Source: Streptomyces sp. NBC_01723 (GTDB lineage Bacteria > Actinomycetota > Actinomycetes > Streptomycetales > Streptomycetaceae). From it: a stretch of 64,000 nt of DNA. The notes under the pieces are model-generated. The model had not been told where the DNA came from. It saw nothing but the letters and a program-made list of their open reading frames with translations, and did no database searches. Shown piece by piece: positions 46,445-55,902 of this stretch. The stretch spans positions 6,932,001 to 6,996,000 of the forward strand of contig NZ_CP109171.1 of assembly GCF_036246005.1 (NCBI RefSeq), in the 5' to 3' direction. Numbering within the stretch: the first letter of the stretch is position 1; each line of letters starts with the position of its first letter. Made by a program: the position numbers and the translations under genes.

Positions 46445-46860
46445 CGGCCAGGCGGTAGTCGGACCTCTCATCAGCGTCTCCAACGGCGCCTGCCAGGCCC
46501 GGTGACACCACCCGCAGGTCATCCGTTCGACAGGAGGGAACAGTCATGCCGGGCCCGGAGGCCAGCGGCCCTCTTGCAGGACAGCGAAGAAGATAACTGT
46601 GAGAGTTCTTCTGCGGCCCGGGATGGGTTGCTGCCAGGCTCGGCGCTCGTGATCCGGCATGACTCGCAAGATAACTGGCGTTCCGTCAAGGGCTGCCGTT
46701 CCCCCGAGATGTCTGCCGGACGCGGGCGTCGGCCTGGCCCACCCGTTGGCTTGATCAGCAGCTTGTCCGCCTTCCGGCGTGACTCATCACAGTTCCGCCA
46801 CGTGGTGACTCCACCCAGGCCGACACCGTCACGGTCGTCCGCCCGGAGGAGAACAGCCGC
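46445..46860. other. non-coding region upstream of the intact IS110 transposase gene
   Basis: 416 bases without a convincing gene, made of the leaders of two IS110 elements that face away from each other. The element boundary could not be fixed, so guide sequences for the intact element were not assigned. Confidence 0.45.
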
Positions 46861-47943
46861 ATGACCATGCTCGCAGAACACGTCGATGGCGTCATCGGCG
46901 TCGACACCCACCGCGACACCCTCGCCGCGGCCGCCGTCAGCCCCATCGGCGCCGTGCTGGCCAGCACCGATTCCCCGGCCCACGCCCGCGGCTACCGACG
47001 CCTGCTGGACTTCGCCCGCCAGCAGGTCCCCGGCCGCCGCTGCTGGGCCCTGGAAGGCATCGGCAGCTACGGCGCCGGCCTCGCGGCCTTCCTGGACCAG
47101 GCCGGCGAGCAGGTCGTCGAGGTCTGCCGCCCAAAACGAGCGGCCAACCGCGGCGGCCGCAAGACCGACATGCTCGACGCCGTCCGGGCCGCCAAGGAGG
47201 CCCTGACCACCGAGCATCTGATCCAGCCCCGCCTCCGCGGCGAACGCGAGGCACTGCGGGTGCTGCTTGCCACCCGTCACGGCGCGGTCCTCGCTTCCAC
47301 CGCCGCGATCAACCAGCTTAAGGCCCTGATCGTCTCCGCGCCGGACGGCCTCCGCTCCGAGCTGCGAAAGCTCAAGCGCCTCGAACAGATCGCCTACTGC
47401 GCTCAGTTCCGCGACCGCCCGGCCCAGGACCTGGAGCACCGGATGACGGTGCGGGCCATGCGGTCCACGGCCCAACGCGTCCAGGCCCTGCAGGCCGAGG
47501 CCAAGGGGCTCGAGAACGAGATCCTCACGCTGGTGCGGCACCAGGCCCCCGCGCTTCTCAACCTGCTCGGAGTCGGACCGATCACCGCCGCCCAGATCTT
47601 GGTCAGCTGGTCTCACCAGGGACGATTCCGCTCGGAAGCCGCCTTCGCCTCCTTCGCTGGAGTCTCGCCGATCCCTGCCTCGTCCGGGCTGACCAACCGA
47701 CACCGGCTCAACCGCAGCGGCGACCGGCAGCTCAACCGGGCCATGCACACGATCACCTTGATCCGGATGCGGCTCGATCCCTCTACGAAGACGTACGTCG
47801 CACGCAAGATCGCCGAAGGTAAGACCTCCCGTGACGCGCAGCGATGCCTCAAGCGAGTGATCTGCCGCCAGGTCTTCAAGATCCTTGAGCGCTCCGACCG
47901 GAACCAACTCGGCAACGTCGAAGCACTCACTCAAGCGGCTTGA
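46861..47943 (+). CDS. IS110-family transposase, intact
   Basis: 360 residues from ATG 46861. All four acidic positions of the RuvC-like domain can be seen: GVIGVDTHRDTLAAAAV (Asp), CWALEGIGSYGAGLAAFLDQ (Glu) and RGGRKTDMLDAVRAAKEALT (two Asp). The C-terminal Tnp_20 part includes LNLLGVGPITAAQILVSWSH and FASFAGVSPIPASSGLTNRH with the catalytic Ser region. The roughly 390 bp upstream are non-coding and may encode its bridge RNA. It belongs to a different subgroup from the two IS110 elements to its left. Confidence 0.92.
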   Translation: MTMLAEHVDGVIGVDTHRDTLAAAAVSPIGAVLASTDSPAHARGYRRLLDFARQQVPGRRCWALEGIGSYGAGLAAFLDQAGEQVVEVCRPKRAANRGGRKTDMLDAVRAAKEALTTEHLIQPRLRGEREALRVLLATRHGAVLASTAAINQLKALIVSAPDGLRSELRKLKRLEQIAYCAQFRDRPAQDLEHRMTVRAMRSTAQRVQALQAEAKGLENEILTLVRHQAPALLNLLGVGPITAAQILVSWSHQGRFRSEAAFASFAGVSPIPASSGLTNRHRLNRSGDRQLNRAMHTITLIRMRLDPSTKTYVARKIAEGKTSRDAQRCLKRVICRQVFKILERSDRNQLGNVEALTQAA

Positions 47944-47972
47944 CACGACATAGCAGCCTCGGGGGAGGTGGG

Positions 47973-48545
47973 TCAGTTGGGGGACTGCAGGGCGGCGGTG
48001 AGGTCGGTGGGCCGGCCGGTGTAGTGCAGGGTGCGCAGGCCCAGGTGGCGGGCGGCGTGGCAGTTGTCGGCCCGGTCGTCCACGAAGAGGACGCGTTGTG
48101 GATCGCGCACTCCGGTGGCGTTCATCGCGTGCTGGTAGGCGGGCGGGTCGGGTTTGCATACCTGGAGCCGGGCCGAGTAGAAGGCGTGGGTCATCAGGCG
48201 GCGCCACGGGTGGCGGTCGAGGACGTCGCTGAGGTGGCGGGGTGCGTTCGACAACAGGACCAGGGGCAGACCGGGCTCATGGGCGTACTCCAGGACTTCC
48301 ACGACGCGGTCGTCGGTGGTCGTCCACATGTCGGTGTCGGCGTCGCGGAGTTCACGCAGTCGGCGGGCGCCGGGGTGGTGGCCGAGGACCGTGGCCCAGT
48401 ACGCAGCGCTGGCGCGCATTGCGGGGCGGTCTGCGCCGCTCAGGCTTCGGGTGACCGGCACGGCAGCGACCGCGACGCCGGCCAGGAGGGTGCCTGTTGC
48501 GGTGAAGAGGGTGCTGTGCGCCGCGTGGGCGGTGAGGGCGGCTAG
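47973..48545 (-). pseudogene. HAD-superfamily hydrolase, 5' end missing
   Basis: The C-terminal 190 residues of a HAD-IA phosphatase: LPLVLLSNAPRHLSDVL (motif II), ARLQVCKPDPPAYQHAMNAT (motif III Lys) and PQRVLFVDDRADNCHAARHL (motif IV). Motif I with the nucleophile Asp is absent because the reading runs back directly into the leader of repeat gene D at 48544. The remaining frame upstream is antisense to the repeat gene and is not a natural start. A host gene was cut when repeat unit D arrived, or by a deletion ending there. Confidence 0.8.
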
Positions 48546-48624
48546 GGCAGGCGGGTGTTGAACCGTTGGGCGGTGTGCTGCGTTGAGGGGGGGTGTTGTC
48601 GGCGGTTTGCGTATGGAGGATGTC
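48544..48624 (+). repeat. conserved leader of repeat gene D
   Basis: Opens agggcaggcgggtgttgaac and ends TATGGAGGATGTC. Its outer edge abuts the truncated HAD gene without an intervening IS terminal repeat, which makes this the cleanest view of the unit's left border. Confidence 0.72.
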
Positions 48625-49794
48625 ATGGATCAGCAGGCTCCCCTTCAAGGGCACGCTCTGGGGATGGCCCGGCTGTACGGCCTGGGCGGCGAGCCGGAGC
48701 ACCCCGCCCAGGTCCCCCTCGGCAACCTCCCCAAGCGGAGCAGGAAGGACGCGCCCGCGTGGGAGAACGCGGCCCGGAAGCGGATGCATCATCTCCTCGA
48801 CCCTGCCAAGGTGGCCAGTGAAGCGGAGAGGATGGTGCTGGCGGATGCGCAGATCCCCCTGAAGCCACGGCCGAACAGGGCGGGTTACCACATCGACCCG
48901 GCGGTAGCGCGGCACAGTGAGGACACCAGGGCGGCTGCGCATGTCAGCAACGCCACGGGGATCGCACGGCTGTACGGCCTGAGCGGCGAGCCGGAGCACC
49001 CTGCCCTGGTCCCCCTCGGCCACCTCCCCACGCAGGCCAGGAAGGACGCGCCCGCGTGGGAGAACGCGGCCCGGCAGCGGATGCATGATCTCCTCAACCC
49101 TGCGAGGGTGGTCAGTGAAGCGGAGGGGAAGGTGCTGGCGGATGCGCAGATCCCCCTGAAGCCACGGCCGCAGGGAGCGGGTCACTACATCGACCCGGGG
49201 GTGCCGCGGCTCAGTGACGACACCAGGGCGGTTGCGAATGTGACCAACGCTCTGGGGATGGCACGGCTGTACGGCCTGACCCGCGAGGCGGAATACGCCG
49301 CTCTGGTCCCCCTCGGTCACCTCCCCATGGTGGCCAGGAAGGACGCGCCCGCGTGGGAGAACGCGGCCCGGCAGCGGATGCATAACCTCCTCAACCCTGC
49401 GAGGGTGGTCAGTGAAGCGGAGGGGAAGGTGCTGGCGGATGCGCAGATCCCCGTGAAGCCACGGCCGCAGGGGGCGGGTTACTACATCGACCCGGCGGTA
49501 CCGCGGGAGCGGGACTTCTTGTCCGGTGTGGTTGTCGGTGGTGTGCAGCCCGGGCTGGGGCTGCCCGGTGCGGGGGCTTCACAGTCTTGGAGCGGGGCCG
49601 CTGTGCCGCTGCCGGGAGTTCTGCCTGCCTCGGACGAGGCGCAGAACCCAGTGGGGAGATATCTGGTGTCCGCGGCCGGTTCCGGTCAGTTCTCCAGTCC
49701 CCAGGCCGGTCACCAGCCGGGCCCCTCCCAAGTGGCACCGCCGGCTTTCGGGTACCCGACGGCGCCTCAACCGGCCAAGAGACAGAGGCGCTGA
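48625..49794 (+). CDS. modular repeat protein D (3 modules), function unknown
   Basis: 389 residues from ATG 48625. MDQQAPLQGHALG precedes three modules. The first has LYGLGGEPEHPAQVPLGNLP and a diverged helix (LLDPAKVASEAERMVLADAQ); the third has LYGLTREAEYAALVPLGHLP and TNALGMARLYG in the linker. The tail is nearly identical to those of A, B and E and ends KRQRR. Genes D and E are convergent and about the same length, forming a long inverted pair around one IS5. No known domain, signal peptide or membrane helix was found. Confidence 0.72.
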   Translation: MDQQAPLQGHALGMARLYGLGGEPEHPAQVPLGNLPKRSRKDAPAWENAARKRMHHLLDPAKVASEAERMVLADAQIPLKPRPNRAGYHIDPAVARHSEDTRAAAHVSNATGIARLYGLSGEPEHPALVPLGHLPTQARKDAPAWENAARQRMHDLLNPARVVSEAEGKVLADAQIPLKPRPQGAGHYIDPGVPRLSDDTRAVANVTNALGMARLYGLTREAEYAALVPLGHLPMVARKDAPAWENAARQRMHNLLNPARVVSEAEGKVLADAQIPVKPRPQGAGYYIDPAVPRERDFLSGVVVGGVQPGLGLPGAGASQSWSGAAVPLPGVLPASDEAQNPVGRYLVSAAGSGQFSSPQAGHQPGPSQVAPPAFGYPTAPQPAKRQRR

Positions 49795-49879
49795 GCCTGC
49801 CCCGCCTCCAGAACACAGACAACCACCCCTCCCTTGTCCTGGCGCTTGCATTGTGAGCCGGTTCCGACTTTTGGACCCT

Positions 49880-50922
49880 GAGAGGGCGTTTGAAGCGGGC
49901 AGATTGCCGTTTACATTCTGCTACGTCCCTCGCCAGGTCGGTGTCGTTTCGTCTGTTATGCGCCTGGTGAGGTTGTCGATCGAGGCGATGTGGATCATGG
50001 CCTCGGAGCTGGCGATGAGGTTCTCGTAGTCGCGGGCGAGATAGCGGTGCATCATGATCCAACTGATACTCTGCTCCACCACCCAGTGCCTTTTCGCGAC
50101 ATCAAAGCCGCGGTTGCCCGGATTCCGGTTGACGGCTTCGACGTCGATTCCAAGGCGGGCACCGTGTTCGATGACGGCATTTTTGAAGCCGGTGTCGATC
50201 CAGCTCTTCGAGATGGTCGGGTACGTCTCCTTCGCCGGGTCGAGGAGGCGGATTCCCAGGGCGTTTTCCGAGAGGCCGGCGGCGGTGAGGGTCACAGCGA
50301 GGATGAGTCCGATCGTGTCGGTGAGGATGCCCCGCTTCCAGCCCACGATTTTCTTCCCGGAGCTCCCTGGCTGGTCAGGAGCGCGTGGGTGGAAGTCTTC
50401 ACGCCCTGTGTGTCGATCACGGATGCGGTCGGCTCGGGCTTTCGCCCCTCTTTCACGCCAAGCGGCGCAGTAGGCGTAAACGGTGCCGTGGTTCGGGAAG
50501 TCGTGCAGGAGGTATTTCCAGGTGGTTCCGGTGCGGCCTACGTGCAGGGTGGCGTTGAAGCGTCACGTAAATCGACTTCGGCCGTCTGCCCGGTTGGCCT
50601 GCGATCGAGTCGGGCTTTTCTCCAGGCCGTCAACGTCGGCTCGACCAGGGCCCATCGGGCGTCAGACAGGTCGTTGGGGTACGGCTTGCTCGCTCACGGC
50701 GTAGCGTGATCGCATGCGATGCGGAGGGATCGGCTCCCTCGCTCATTGGGCGATTCCACGGTAACTTCAAACCAGACGGGCTTCCAGGCTTGGAAGTGAA
50801 CGAGACGGACAGCTGAGCGTCCGCCCTGGAGACCATCATTCGCTGCCTATGGGATGAAGAATCCCGAATCAGGGCAGGCGCAAGGCTCGTATTTAGGGCT
50901 TGACCTGTATAAACGCCCTCTC
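49880..50922 (-). mobile_element. IS5-family element between repeat genes D and E
   Basis: Perfect 12-bp inverted repeats gagagggcgttt (49880-49891) and aaacgccctctc (50911-50922) bound a degraded transposase gene. The 3' tails of D and E reach these repeats from either side, so the element lies exactly between the two units. Confidence 0.8.
49921..50700 (-). pseudogene. IS5-family transposase, frameshifted
   Basis: The C-terminal part reads KRGILTDTIGLILAVTLTAA, SKSWIDTGFKNAVIEHGARL (Asp) and RHWVVEQSISWIMMHRYLAR (Glu), ending TDETTPTWRGT. The N-terminal part (LPNDLSDARWALVEPTLTAW, VGRTGTTWKYLLHDFPNHGT) is in other frames, with at least two shifts between 50340 and 50600. A relative of its C-terminus is the scrap at 28640-28730. 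Confidence 0.75.
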
Positions 50923-51008
50923 GGATCCCAAGGTCCGGAACCGGCTCGCAGTTCAGGCGTCGCGGACAAGGGAGGGGTGGTTGTCTGTGTTCTGGAGGCG
51001 GGGCAGGC

Positions 51009-52178
51009 TCAGCGCCTCTGTCTCTTGGCCGGTTGAGGCGCCGTCGGGTACCCGAAAGCCGGCGGTGCCACTTGGGAGGGGCCCGGCTGGTGACCGGCCT
51101 GGGGACTGGAGAACTGACCGGAACCGGCCGCGGACACCAGATATCTCCCCACTGGGTTCTGCGCCTCGTCCGAGGCAGGCAGAACTCCCGGCAGCGGCAC
51201 AGCGGCCCCGCTCCAAGACTGTGAAGCCCCCGCACCGGGCAGCCCCAGCCCGGGCTGCACACCGCCGGCAACCACACCGGACAAGAAGTCCCGCTGCCGC
51301 GCTACCGCCGGGTCGATGTGGTAACCCGCCCCCTGCGGCCGTGGCTTCAGGGGGATCTGCGCATCCGCCAGCACCTTCCCCTCCGCTTCACTGACCACAC
51401 TCCCAGGGTCGAGGAGATGATACATCCGCCTCCGGGCCGCGTTCTCCCACTTGGGCGCGTCCTTCCTGCTCTGCGTGGGGAGGTGGCCGAGGGGGACCCG
51501 GGCGGGGTGTTCCGGCTCGCGGGTCAGGCCGTACAGCCGTGCGATCCCCGTGGCGTGGCTGACATGCGCAGCCGCCCTGGTGTCGTCACTGAGCCGCGGC
51601 ACCCCCGGGTCGATGTAGTGACCCGCTCCCTGCGGCCGTGGCTTCAGGGGGATCTGCGCATCCGCCAGCACCTTCCCCTCCGCTTCACTGACCACCCTCG
51701 CAGGGTTGAGGAGATCATGCATCCGCTGCTGGGCTGCTTTCTCCCACGCGGGCGCGTCCTTCTTCCGCGTGGGGAGGTGGCCGAGGGGGACCTGGGCGGG
51801 GTGTTCCGGCTCGCGGGTCAGGCCGTACAGCCGTGCGATCCCCGTGGCGTTGCTGACATGTGCAGCCGCCCTGGTGTCGTCACTGTGCCGCGGCACCGCC
51901 GGGTCGATGTAGTGACCCGCTCCCTGCGGCCGTGGCTTCAGGGGGATCTGCGCATCCGCCAGCACCATCCTCTCCGCTTCACTGGTGACCGCGCTCGCAG
52001 GGTTGAGGAGGTTGTGCATCCGCTTCCGGGCCGCGTTCTCCCACGCGGGCGCGTCCTTCCTGTTCCGCTTGGGGAGGTGGCCGAGGGGGACCTGGGCGGG
52101 GTATTCCGGCTCGCGGGTCAGGCCGTACAGCCGGGCCATCCCCAGAGCGTGCCCTTGAAGGGGAGCGTGCTGATCCAT
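51009..52178 (-). CDS. modular repeat protein E (3 modules), function unknown
   Basis: 389 residues from ATG 52178 (leader peptide starts MDQHAPLQGHALG). The three modules carry LYGLTREPEYPAQ or LYGLTREPEHPA openings. The second is shortened by one residue at PTRKKDAPAWEKAAQQ, where others have two variable residues before RKD. The tail is nearly the same as in A, B and D apart from GVVAGGVQ, and ends KRQRR. It is the mirror partner of gene D. Variation again clusters around PT--RKD and the following helix. Confidence 0.72.
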   Translation of the reverse strand: MDQHAPLQGHALGMARLYGLTREPEYPAQVPLGHLPKRNRKDAPAWENAARKRMHNLLNPASAVTSEAERMVLADAQIPLKPRPQGAGHYIDPAVPRHSDDTRAAAHVSNATGIARLYGLTREPEHPAQVPLGHLPTRKKDAPAWEKAAQQRMHDLLNPARVVSEAEGKVLADAQIPLKPRPQGAGHYIDPGVPRLSDDTRAAAHVSHATGIARLYGLTREPEHPARVPLGHLPTQSRKDAPKWENAARRRMYHLLDPGSVVSEAEGKVLADAQIPLKPRPQGAGYHIDPAVARQRDFLSGVVAGGVQPGLGLPGAGASQSWSGAAVPLPGVLPASDEAQNPVGRYLVSAAGSGQFSSPQAGHQPGPSQVAPPAFGYPTAPQPAKRQRR

Positions 52179-52260
52179 GACATCCTCCATACGCAAACCG
52201 CCGACAACACCTCCCCTCAACGCAGTACACCGCCCGACGGTTCAACACCCGCCTGCCGTA
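52179..52260 (-). repeat. conserved leader of repeat gene E
   Basis: In coding direction it opens acggcaggcgggtgttgaac and ends TATGGAGGATGTC. It differs from leaders C and D by only a few bases. Unrelated IS1182-like sequence follows outside. Confidence 0.7.
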
Positions 52261-52289
52261 GCCTCAATACCAGGACTCTGTTGGTGATG

Positions 52290-52465
52290 TCGGGCATGTC
52301 ATGCGGTGGCTGAGCGCAGGGCGCGGAAGTGCGTGGCCCGGCGTCGTGTTCTGGGTGGGTGTCGATCCAGTCGGCGATGCGGGCGACGTTGCAGGCCATC
52401 GCCGTGAGGATGTGCTGGACGTGGGTGCGGGCCAGTCCGCGGTAGCAGGAACGGCGTAGCCCGTG
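52290..52465 (-). pseudogene. IS1182-family transposase, C-terminal scrap
   Basis: On the minus strand about 55 codons read GLRRSCYRGLARTHVQHILT and AMACNVARIADWIDTHPEHD, the typical end of IS1182-type transposases. The remainder is absent; it meets another transposase fragment head to head at about 52465. Confidence 0.7.
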
Positions 52466-53523
52466 AGCCCGGCTGGCCGTACTCGATCATCTGCGCGCTC
52501 GAGCCGGGCCGTAGCTCGTGGACCGCCCCGCTGGACGCTCTGCGTCTGGCGCCTGGGGACGACAGCGCCGCCGTCACCGCCCGGCAGTGGCGCGAGCTGG
52601 TCGAGCGGCTGATCACCGCAGGCCAGTGGCAGGTCGGCGATCCGGATGTCCTCGTCATCGCGGACGCTGGATACGACGCGCCCCGCCTGGCCCACCTCCT
52701 GCGGGATCTGCCGGTGAAAGTCCCGGCCAGGATGCGGTCGGACCGCGTCCTGCGCAGGCCAGCCCCGCCACGGCAGCCTCACACCATGGGCCGGCCGCCC
52801 CGGCACGGCGGCGAGTTCGTCTTCGGGCAGCCTGACACCTGGGGCACCCCGGACACCCACACGGTCACCGACACGCGCCTCTACGGCACCGCCGTCGCCC
52901 GGTCCTGGGACCGGCTCCATCCCAAGCTCACCCACCGTTCTTCCTGGGCCGCGGCCGACGGTTCACTCCCGATCGTCGAGGGGACAGTGATCCGCTTGGA
53001 CATCGATCATCTGCCCAGCGGAGCCACCCCGAAGCCGGTCTGGCTGTGGTGGTCGGGCACCGGCGCCACCGAAGCGGACGCCGACCGACGCTGGCAGGCA
53101 TACCTGCGTCGCTTCGACATCGAGCACACCTTCCGCCTGTTCAAGCAGACGCTCGGCTGGACCTGCCCGAAGATCCGCACCCCCGAGGCGGCCGACCGCT
53201 GGACCTGGCTGATCCTCGCGGCTTACACCCAACTGCGGCTGGCCCGGCCACTCGCAGCCGACCGGCGTCGCCCATGGGAGAGACCCGTTGCCTCAGACAG
53301 GCTGACCCCGGCACGTGTCCGCCGCGACTTTCGGCACATCCGCCCCACGGTCCTCTGCCCGGCCGGGGCACCGAAATCCACCCGCCCCGGACCTGGACGA
53401 CCTCCCGGCCGGAAGAACACCCGGCCCACCCCACGCCACGACGTCCACACACCCCGCAAAACGAGGGCTACCACGTCCCGGAACAAGAAGCCGACCACTC
53501 CCCGCCCCCGCCGCACAGGTTAA
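52465..53523 (+). pseudogene. DDE transposase (NF041680-like), 5'-truncated
   Basis: The frame starts in mid-protein at GWPYSIICALEPGRSSWTAP and continues through VLVIADAGYDAPRLAHLLRD (Asp), KPVWLWWSGTGATEADADRR and RRFDIEHTFRLFKQTLGWTC (Glu), ending KKPTTPRPRRTG. It is a diverged homologue of the intact gene at 11102-12583, lacking the first ~140 residues with the first catalytic Asp. An internal ATG (52714) exists but cannot give a complete enzyme. Confidence 0.82.
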
Positions 53524-53534
53524 AGATCAAGCTA

Positions 53535-54405
53535 AAGGGTGTTGCAGAAGGCCGTGTACTGGGCATCTCCGTTGTATGGCTGGGGTGTTGAGGGCCGAGC
53601 GGGTGTGGGTGGAGACGTTCACGGGGTTGCGGGTTGATCAGTTCGGCCGGTTGCTGCGGGCGGTCCGGGAGCGTGGTAGCGGGGGCTGTGGATGGGGTCG
53701 TCCGTGGCGGCTTCCTTTGGCCGAGCGGGTGCTGCTGGTGGCCGTGTACTACCGCACGAACCTGACGATGCGGCAGCTCGCCCCGCTGTTCGGCGTCTCG
53801 CCCGCGACGGTGTGCCGGGTGATCCAGCGGCTCGGTCCGCTGCTCGCGCTCGAGCCGGTCCGCACCTCCCAGGACGCCGTCGAGCGGCTGTGGATCGTGG
53901 ACGGCACCCTCGTCCCGGTCCGTGACCGCAAGGTCGGAGCGTCCTCGCGTAACTACCGGTTCTCGGCGAACGTGCAGGTCATCTTGGACGCCGAGACCCG
54001 GCTGGTGGTGGCCGCGGCACGTCCGGTACCCGGTAACACCGCGGACGCGAAAGCCTGGCGAGACTCCGGCCTGGCCGCACACTGCGAAGGCGTGACCGTC
54101 CTCGGCGACGGCGCCTACATCAACACCGGCCTGGTCGTCCCGCACCGCAAACGCCCGGGGGCGACCCCTGCTGAAGGGCGAGGAGGAGGACAACGCGCAG
54201 CATCGCAAGGTCCGCGCCCGTGTCGAGCACACCTTCTCCCGCATGAAGAACTACAAGATCCTCCGTGACTGCCGGCAGCGCGGCGACGGCCTCCATCACG
54301 CCGTCCAGGCCGTCGCCCGCATGCACAACCTCGCCCTCGCCGCATGACCGCACAGGCCCGAAAGCCGATTCAGCCTGCGAGATCACGGCCTTCTGCAACA
54401 CCCTT
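53535..54405 (+). mobile_element. IS5-family element at a TA target
   Basis: Inverted repeats aagggtgttgcagaaggccg and its inverse at the right end are perfect over about 22 bp, with TA outside both (53533-53534 and 54406-54407). The right-hand TA is also the left TA of the IS630 that follows. Confidence 0.88.
53576..54347 (+). pseudogene. IS5-family transposase, late frameshift
   Basis: From ATG 53576 (MAGVLRAERVWVETFTGLRV): HTH_Tnp_4 region (LTMRQLAPLFGVSPATVCRV), first Asp in RLWIVDGTLVPVRDRKVGAS and second in VLGDGAYINTGLVVPHRKRP. Near 54165 one base is out of register. The C-terminus (EEDNAQHRKVRARVEHTFSR with the Glu, MKNYKILRDCRQRGDGLHHA) is then in another frame and ends at 54347. 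It is distantly related to the IS112-like gene at 5035-5829. Confidence 0.82.
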
Positions 54406-55496
54406 TAGTCTTCTGAGTCGGGAATTCTGTTCAGATAGTTGGCGAGGCGTTCGAGGATCTCGTCCGCGGTCTTGGTCCAGACGTAGGGCCTGGGATCGGT
54501 GTTCCATGCGGCGATCCAGGTCCGGATGTCCTTCTCCAGGGCCTGGACGCTTCTGTGGACGCCTCGCCATATCTGCTTGCTCGTCAGCTCGGCGAACCAC
54601 CGTTCGACCAGGTTGAGCCAGGACGAGCCGGTAGGCGTGAAGTGCAGGTGGAAGCGGGGGTGAGTCAGCAGCCAGGTCTTGATGGCCGGGGTCTTGTGGG
54701 TGGCGTAGTTGTCCAGCACCAGGTGCACGTCCAGGTCTGCCGGTATCGCCTGGTCGAGTTTGATCAGGAACTTCTTGAACTCCTCGGCACGGTGCCGGCG
54801 GTGCAGGGAGCCGATCACCTTGCCGGTGGCCACCTCGAGAGCGGCGAACAATGTGGTGGTGCCCGCGCGCACGTAGTCGTGGGTGAGGCGCTGCGGGACG
54901 CCGGGCATCATCGGCAGCACCGGCTGGGAGCGGTCAAGGGCCTGGATCTGCGACTTCTCGTCGACGCAGAACACCAGAGCGCGTTCGGGCGGGTCCAGAT
55001 AGAGGCCGACGACATCGTGGACCTTGTCGACGAAGTACGGGTCCGTGGACAGCTTGAAGGTCTCGGTGCGGTGCGGCTGCAGGCCGAAGGCCCGCCAGAT
55101 CCGTGACACGGTCGACTGCGACAGGCCCATCTCCTTCGCCATCGCCCGCGTCGACCAGTGCGTGGCGTTCTTCGGCGTCGACTCGAGCGTCCGCTTCACC
55201 ACCGCAGCGACCTGCTCGTCGGTGACCGTCCGGGGGCCGCCCGGGCGCGGCATGTCACCCAGCCCGGCGATCCGGTGCCCGACGAACCGCTTCCGCCAGC
55301 GGCCCACCGCATGCGGCGTGGAGCCCAACTGCGCGGCCACGTCTTTGTTCGACGCGCCTGTCGCGCAGGCCAGGATGATCCGACACCGCAAAGCCCACGC
55401 CTGCGGGGTGGAACGGCGCCGCACCCATCCCTCCAGCGCAGCCCGTTCCGCATCCGACAGGATCAACTCGGCCTTCGGCCGCCCAGTACGCGCCAC
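54405..55496 (-). CDS. IS630-family transposase, intact
   Basis: 363 residues from GTG 55496 (ARTGRPKAELILSDAERAAL). The HTH region (ASNKDVAAQLGSTPHAVGRW) is followed by the DDE_3 domain: RALVFCVDEKSQIQALDRSQ, DVHLVLDNYATHKTPAIKTW and SWLNLVERWFAELTSKQIWR supply Asp, Asp, Glu. No frameshift. The TAA stop includes the TA of the target site. This is the intact counterpart of the decayed copies at 32201-33294 and 29385-29665 and could act on their ends in trans. Confidence 0.92.
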   Translation of the reverse strand: MARTGRPKAELILSDAERAALEGWVRRRSTPQAWALRCRIILACATGASNKDVAAQLGSTPHAVGRWRKRFVGHRIAGLGDMPRPGGPRTVTDEQVAAVVKRTLESTPKNATHWSTRAMAKEMGLSQSTVSRIWRAFGLQPHRTETFKLSTDPYFVDKVHDVVGLYLDPPERALVFCVDEKSQIQALDRSQPVLPMMPGVPQRLTHDYVRAGTTTLFAALEVATGKVIGSLHRRHRAEEFKKFLIKLDQAIPADLDVHLVLDNYATHKTPAIKTWLLTHPRFHLHFTPTGSSWLNLVERWFAELTSKQIWRGVHRSVQALEKDIRTWIAAWNTDPRPYVWTKTADEILERLANYLNRIPDSED

Positions 55497-55540
55497 CAGG
55501 CAACCCTACACAACTGAACAGAATTCCTGACTCAGAAGAT
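54408..55540 (-). mobile_element. IS630-family element, complete
   Basis: Ends gtcttctgagtcgggaattc (left) and the inverse (right, ...ctgactcagaagat) are flanked by TA at 54406-54407 and 55541-55542. The left TA is shared with the neighbouring IS5. Confidence 0.9.
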
Positions 55541-55544
55541 TAGG

Positions 55545-55640
55545 GCGTGTTCCGAAAGTGCTGGTCACAGCAGCTCGTTGATGGCTGCGACCAGCACGGT
55601 CGCTTCGTAGCGGACGGCGAGTTTGATGCCCTATAGATGT
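55545..55640 (-). pseudogene. IS5-type transposase scrap
   Basis: On the minus strand about 20 codons read KLAVRYEATVLVAAINELL then stop, the standard C-terminus of an IS5-group transposase. Together with the end sequence gggcgtgttccgaaag it is a one-ended relic. Confidence 0.6.
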
Positions 55641-55902
55641 CAACCAGCGGGCATTGGTGCTGAGGGGTCTGATGCAGGTTCGGGTAAGAGGTCACACAGG
55701 TTCGCTTCCCTGACAGCTGGCGTGGGCCGGGGCCGCAAGGCACGTCGGTAACGCTGGCTCCGCTGCCCGCGGGAAGGCCCGTTGACCGTGCCCTGACGCG
55801 ACGGCGCGTGTCTTGGGGGGGATTGGCAGGCCGTGGATACGCGAATGCATGGACGGTAGAAGTGAAGCAGCACGGAGAAGTGAGCAACTCTCAGGAGGGG
55901 GC

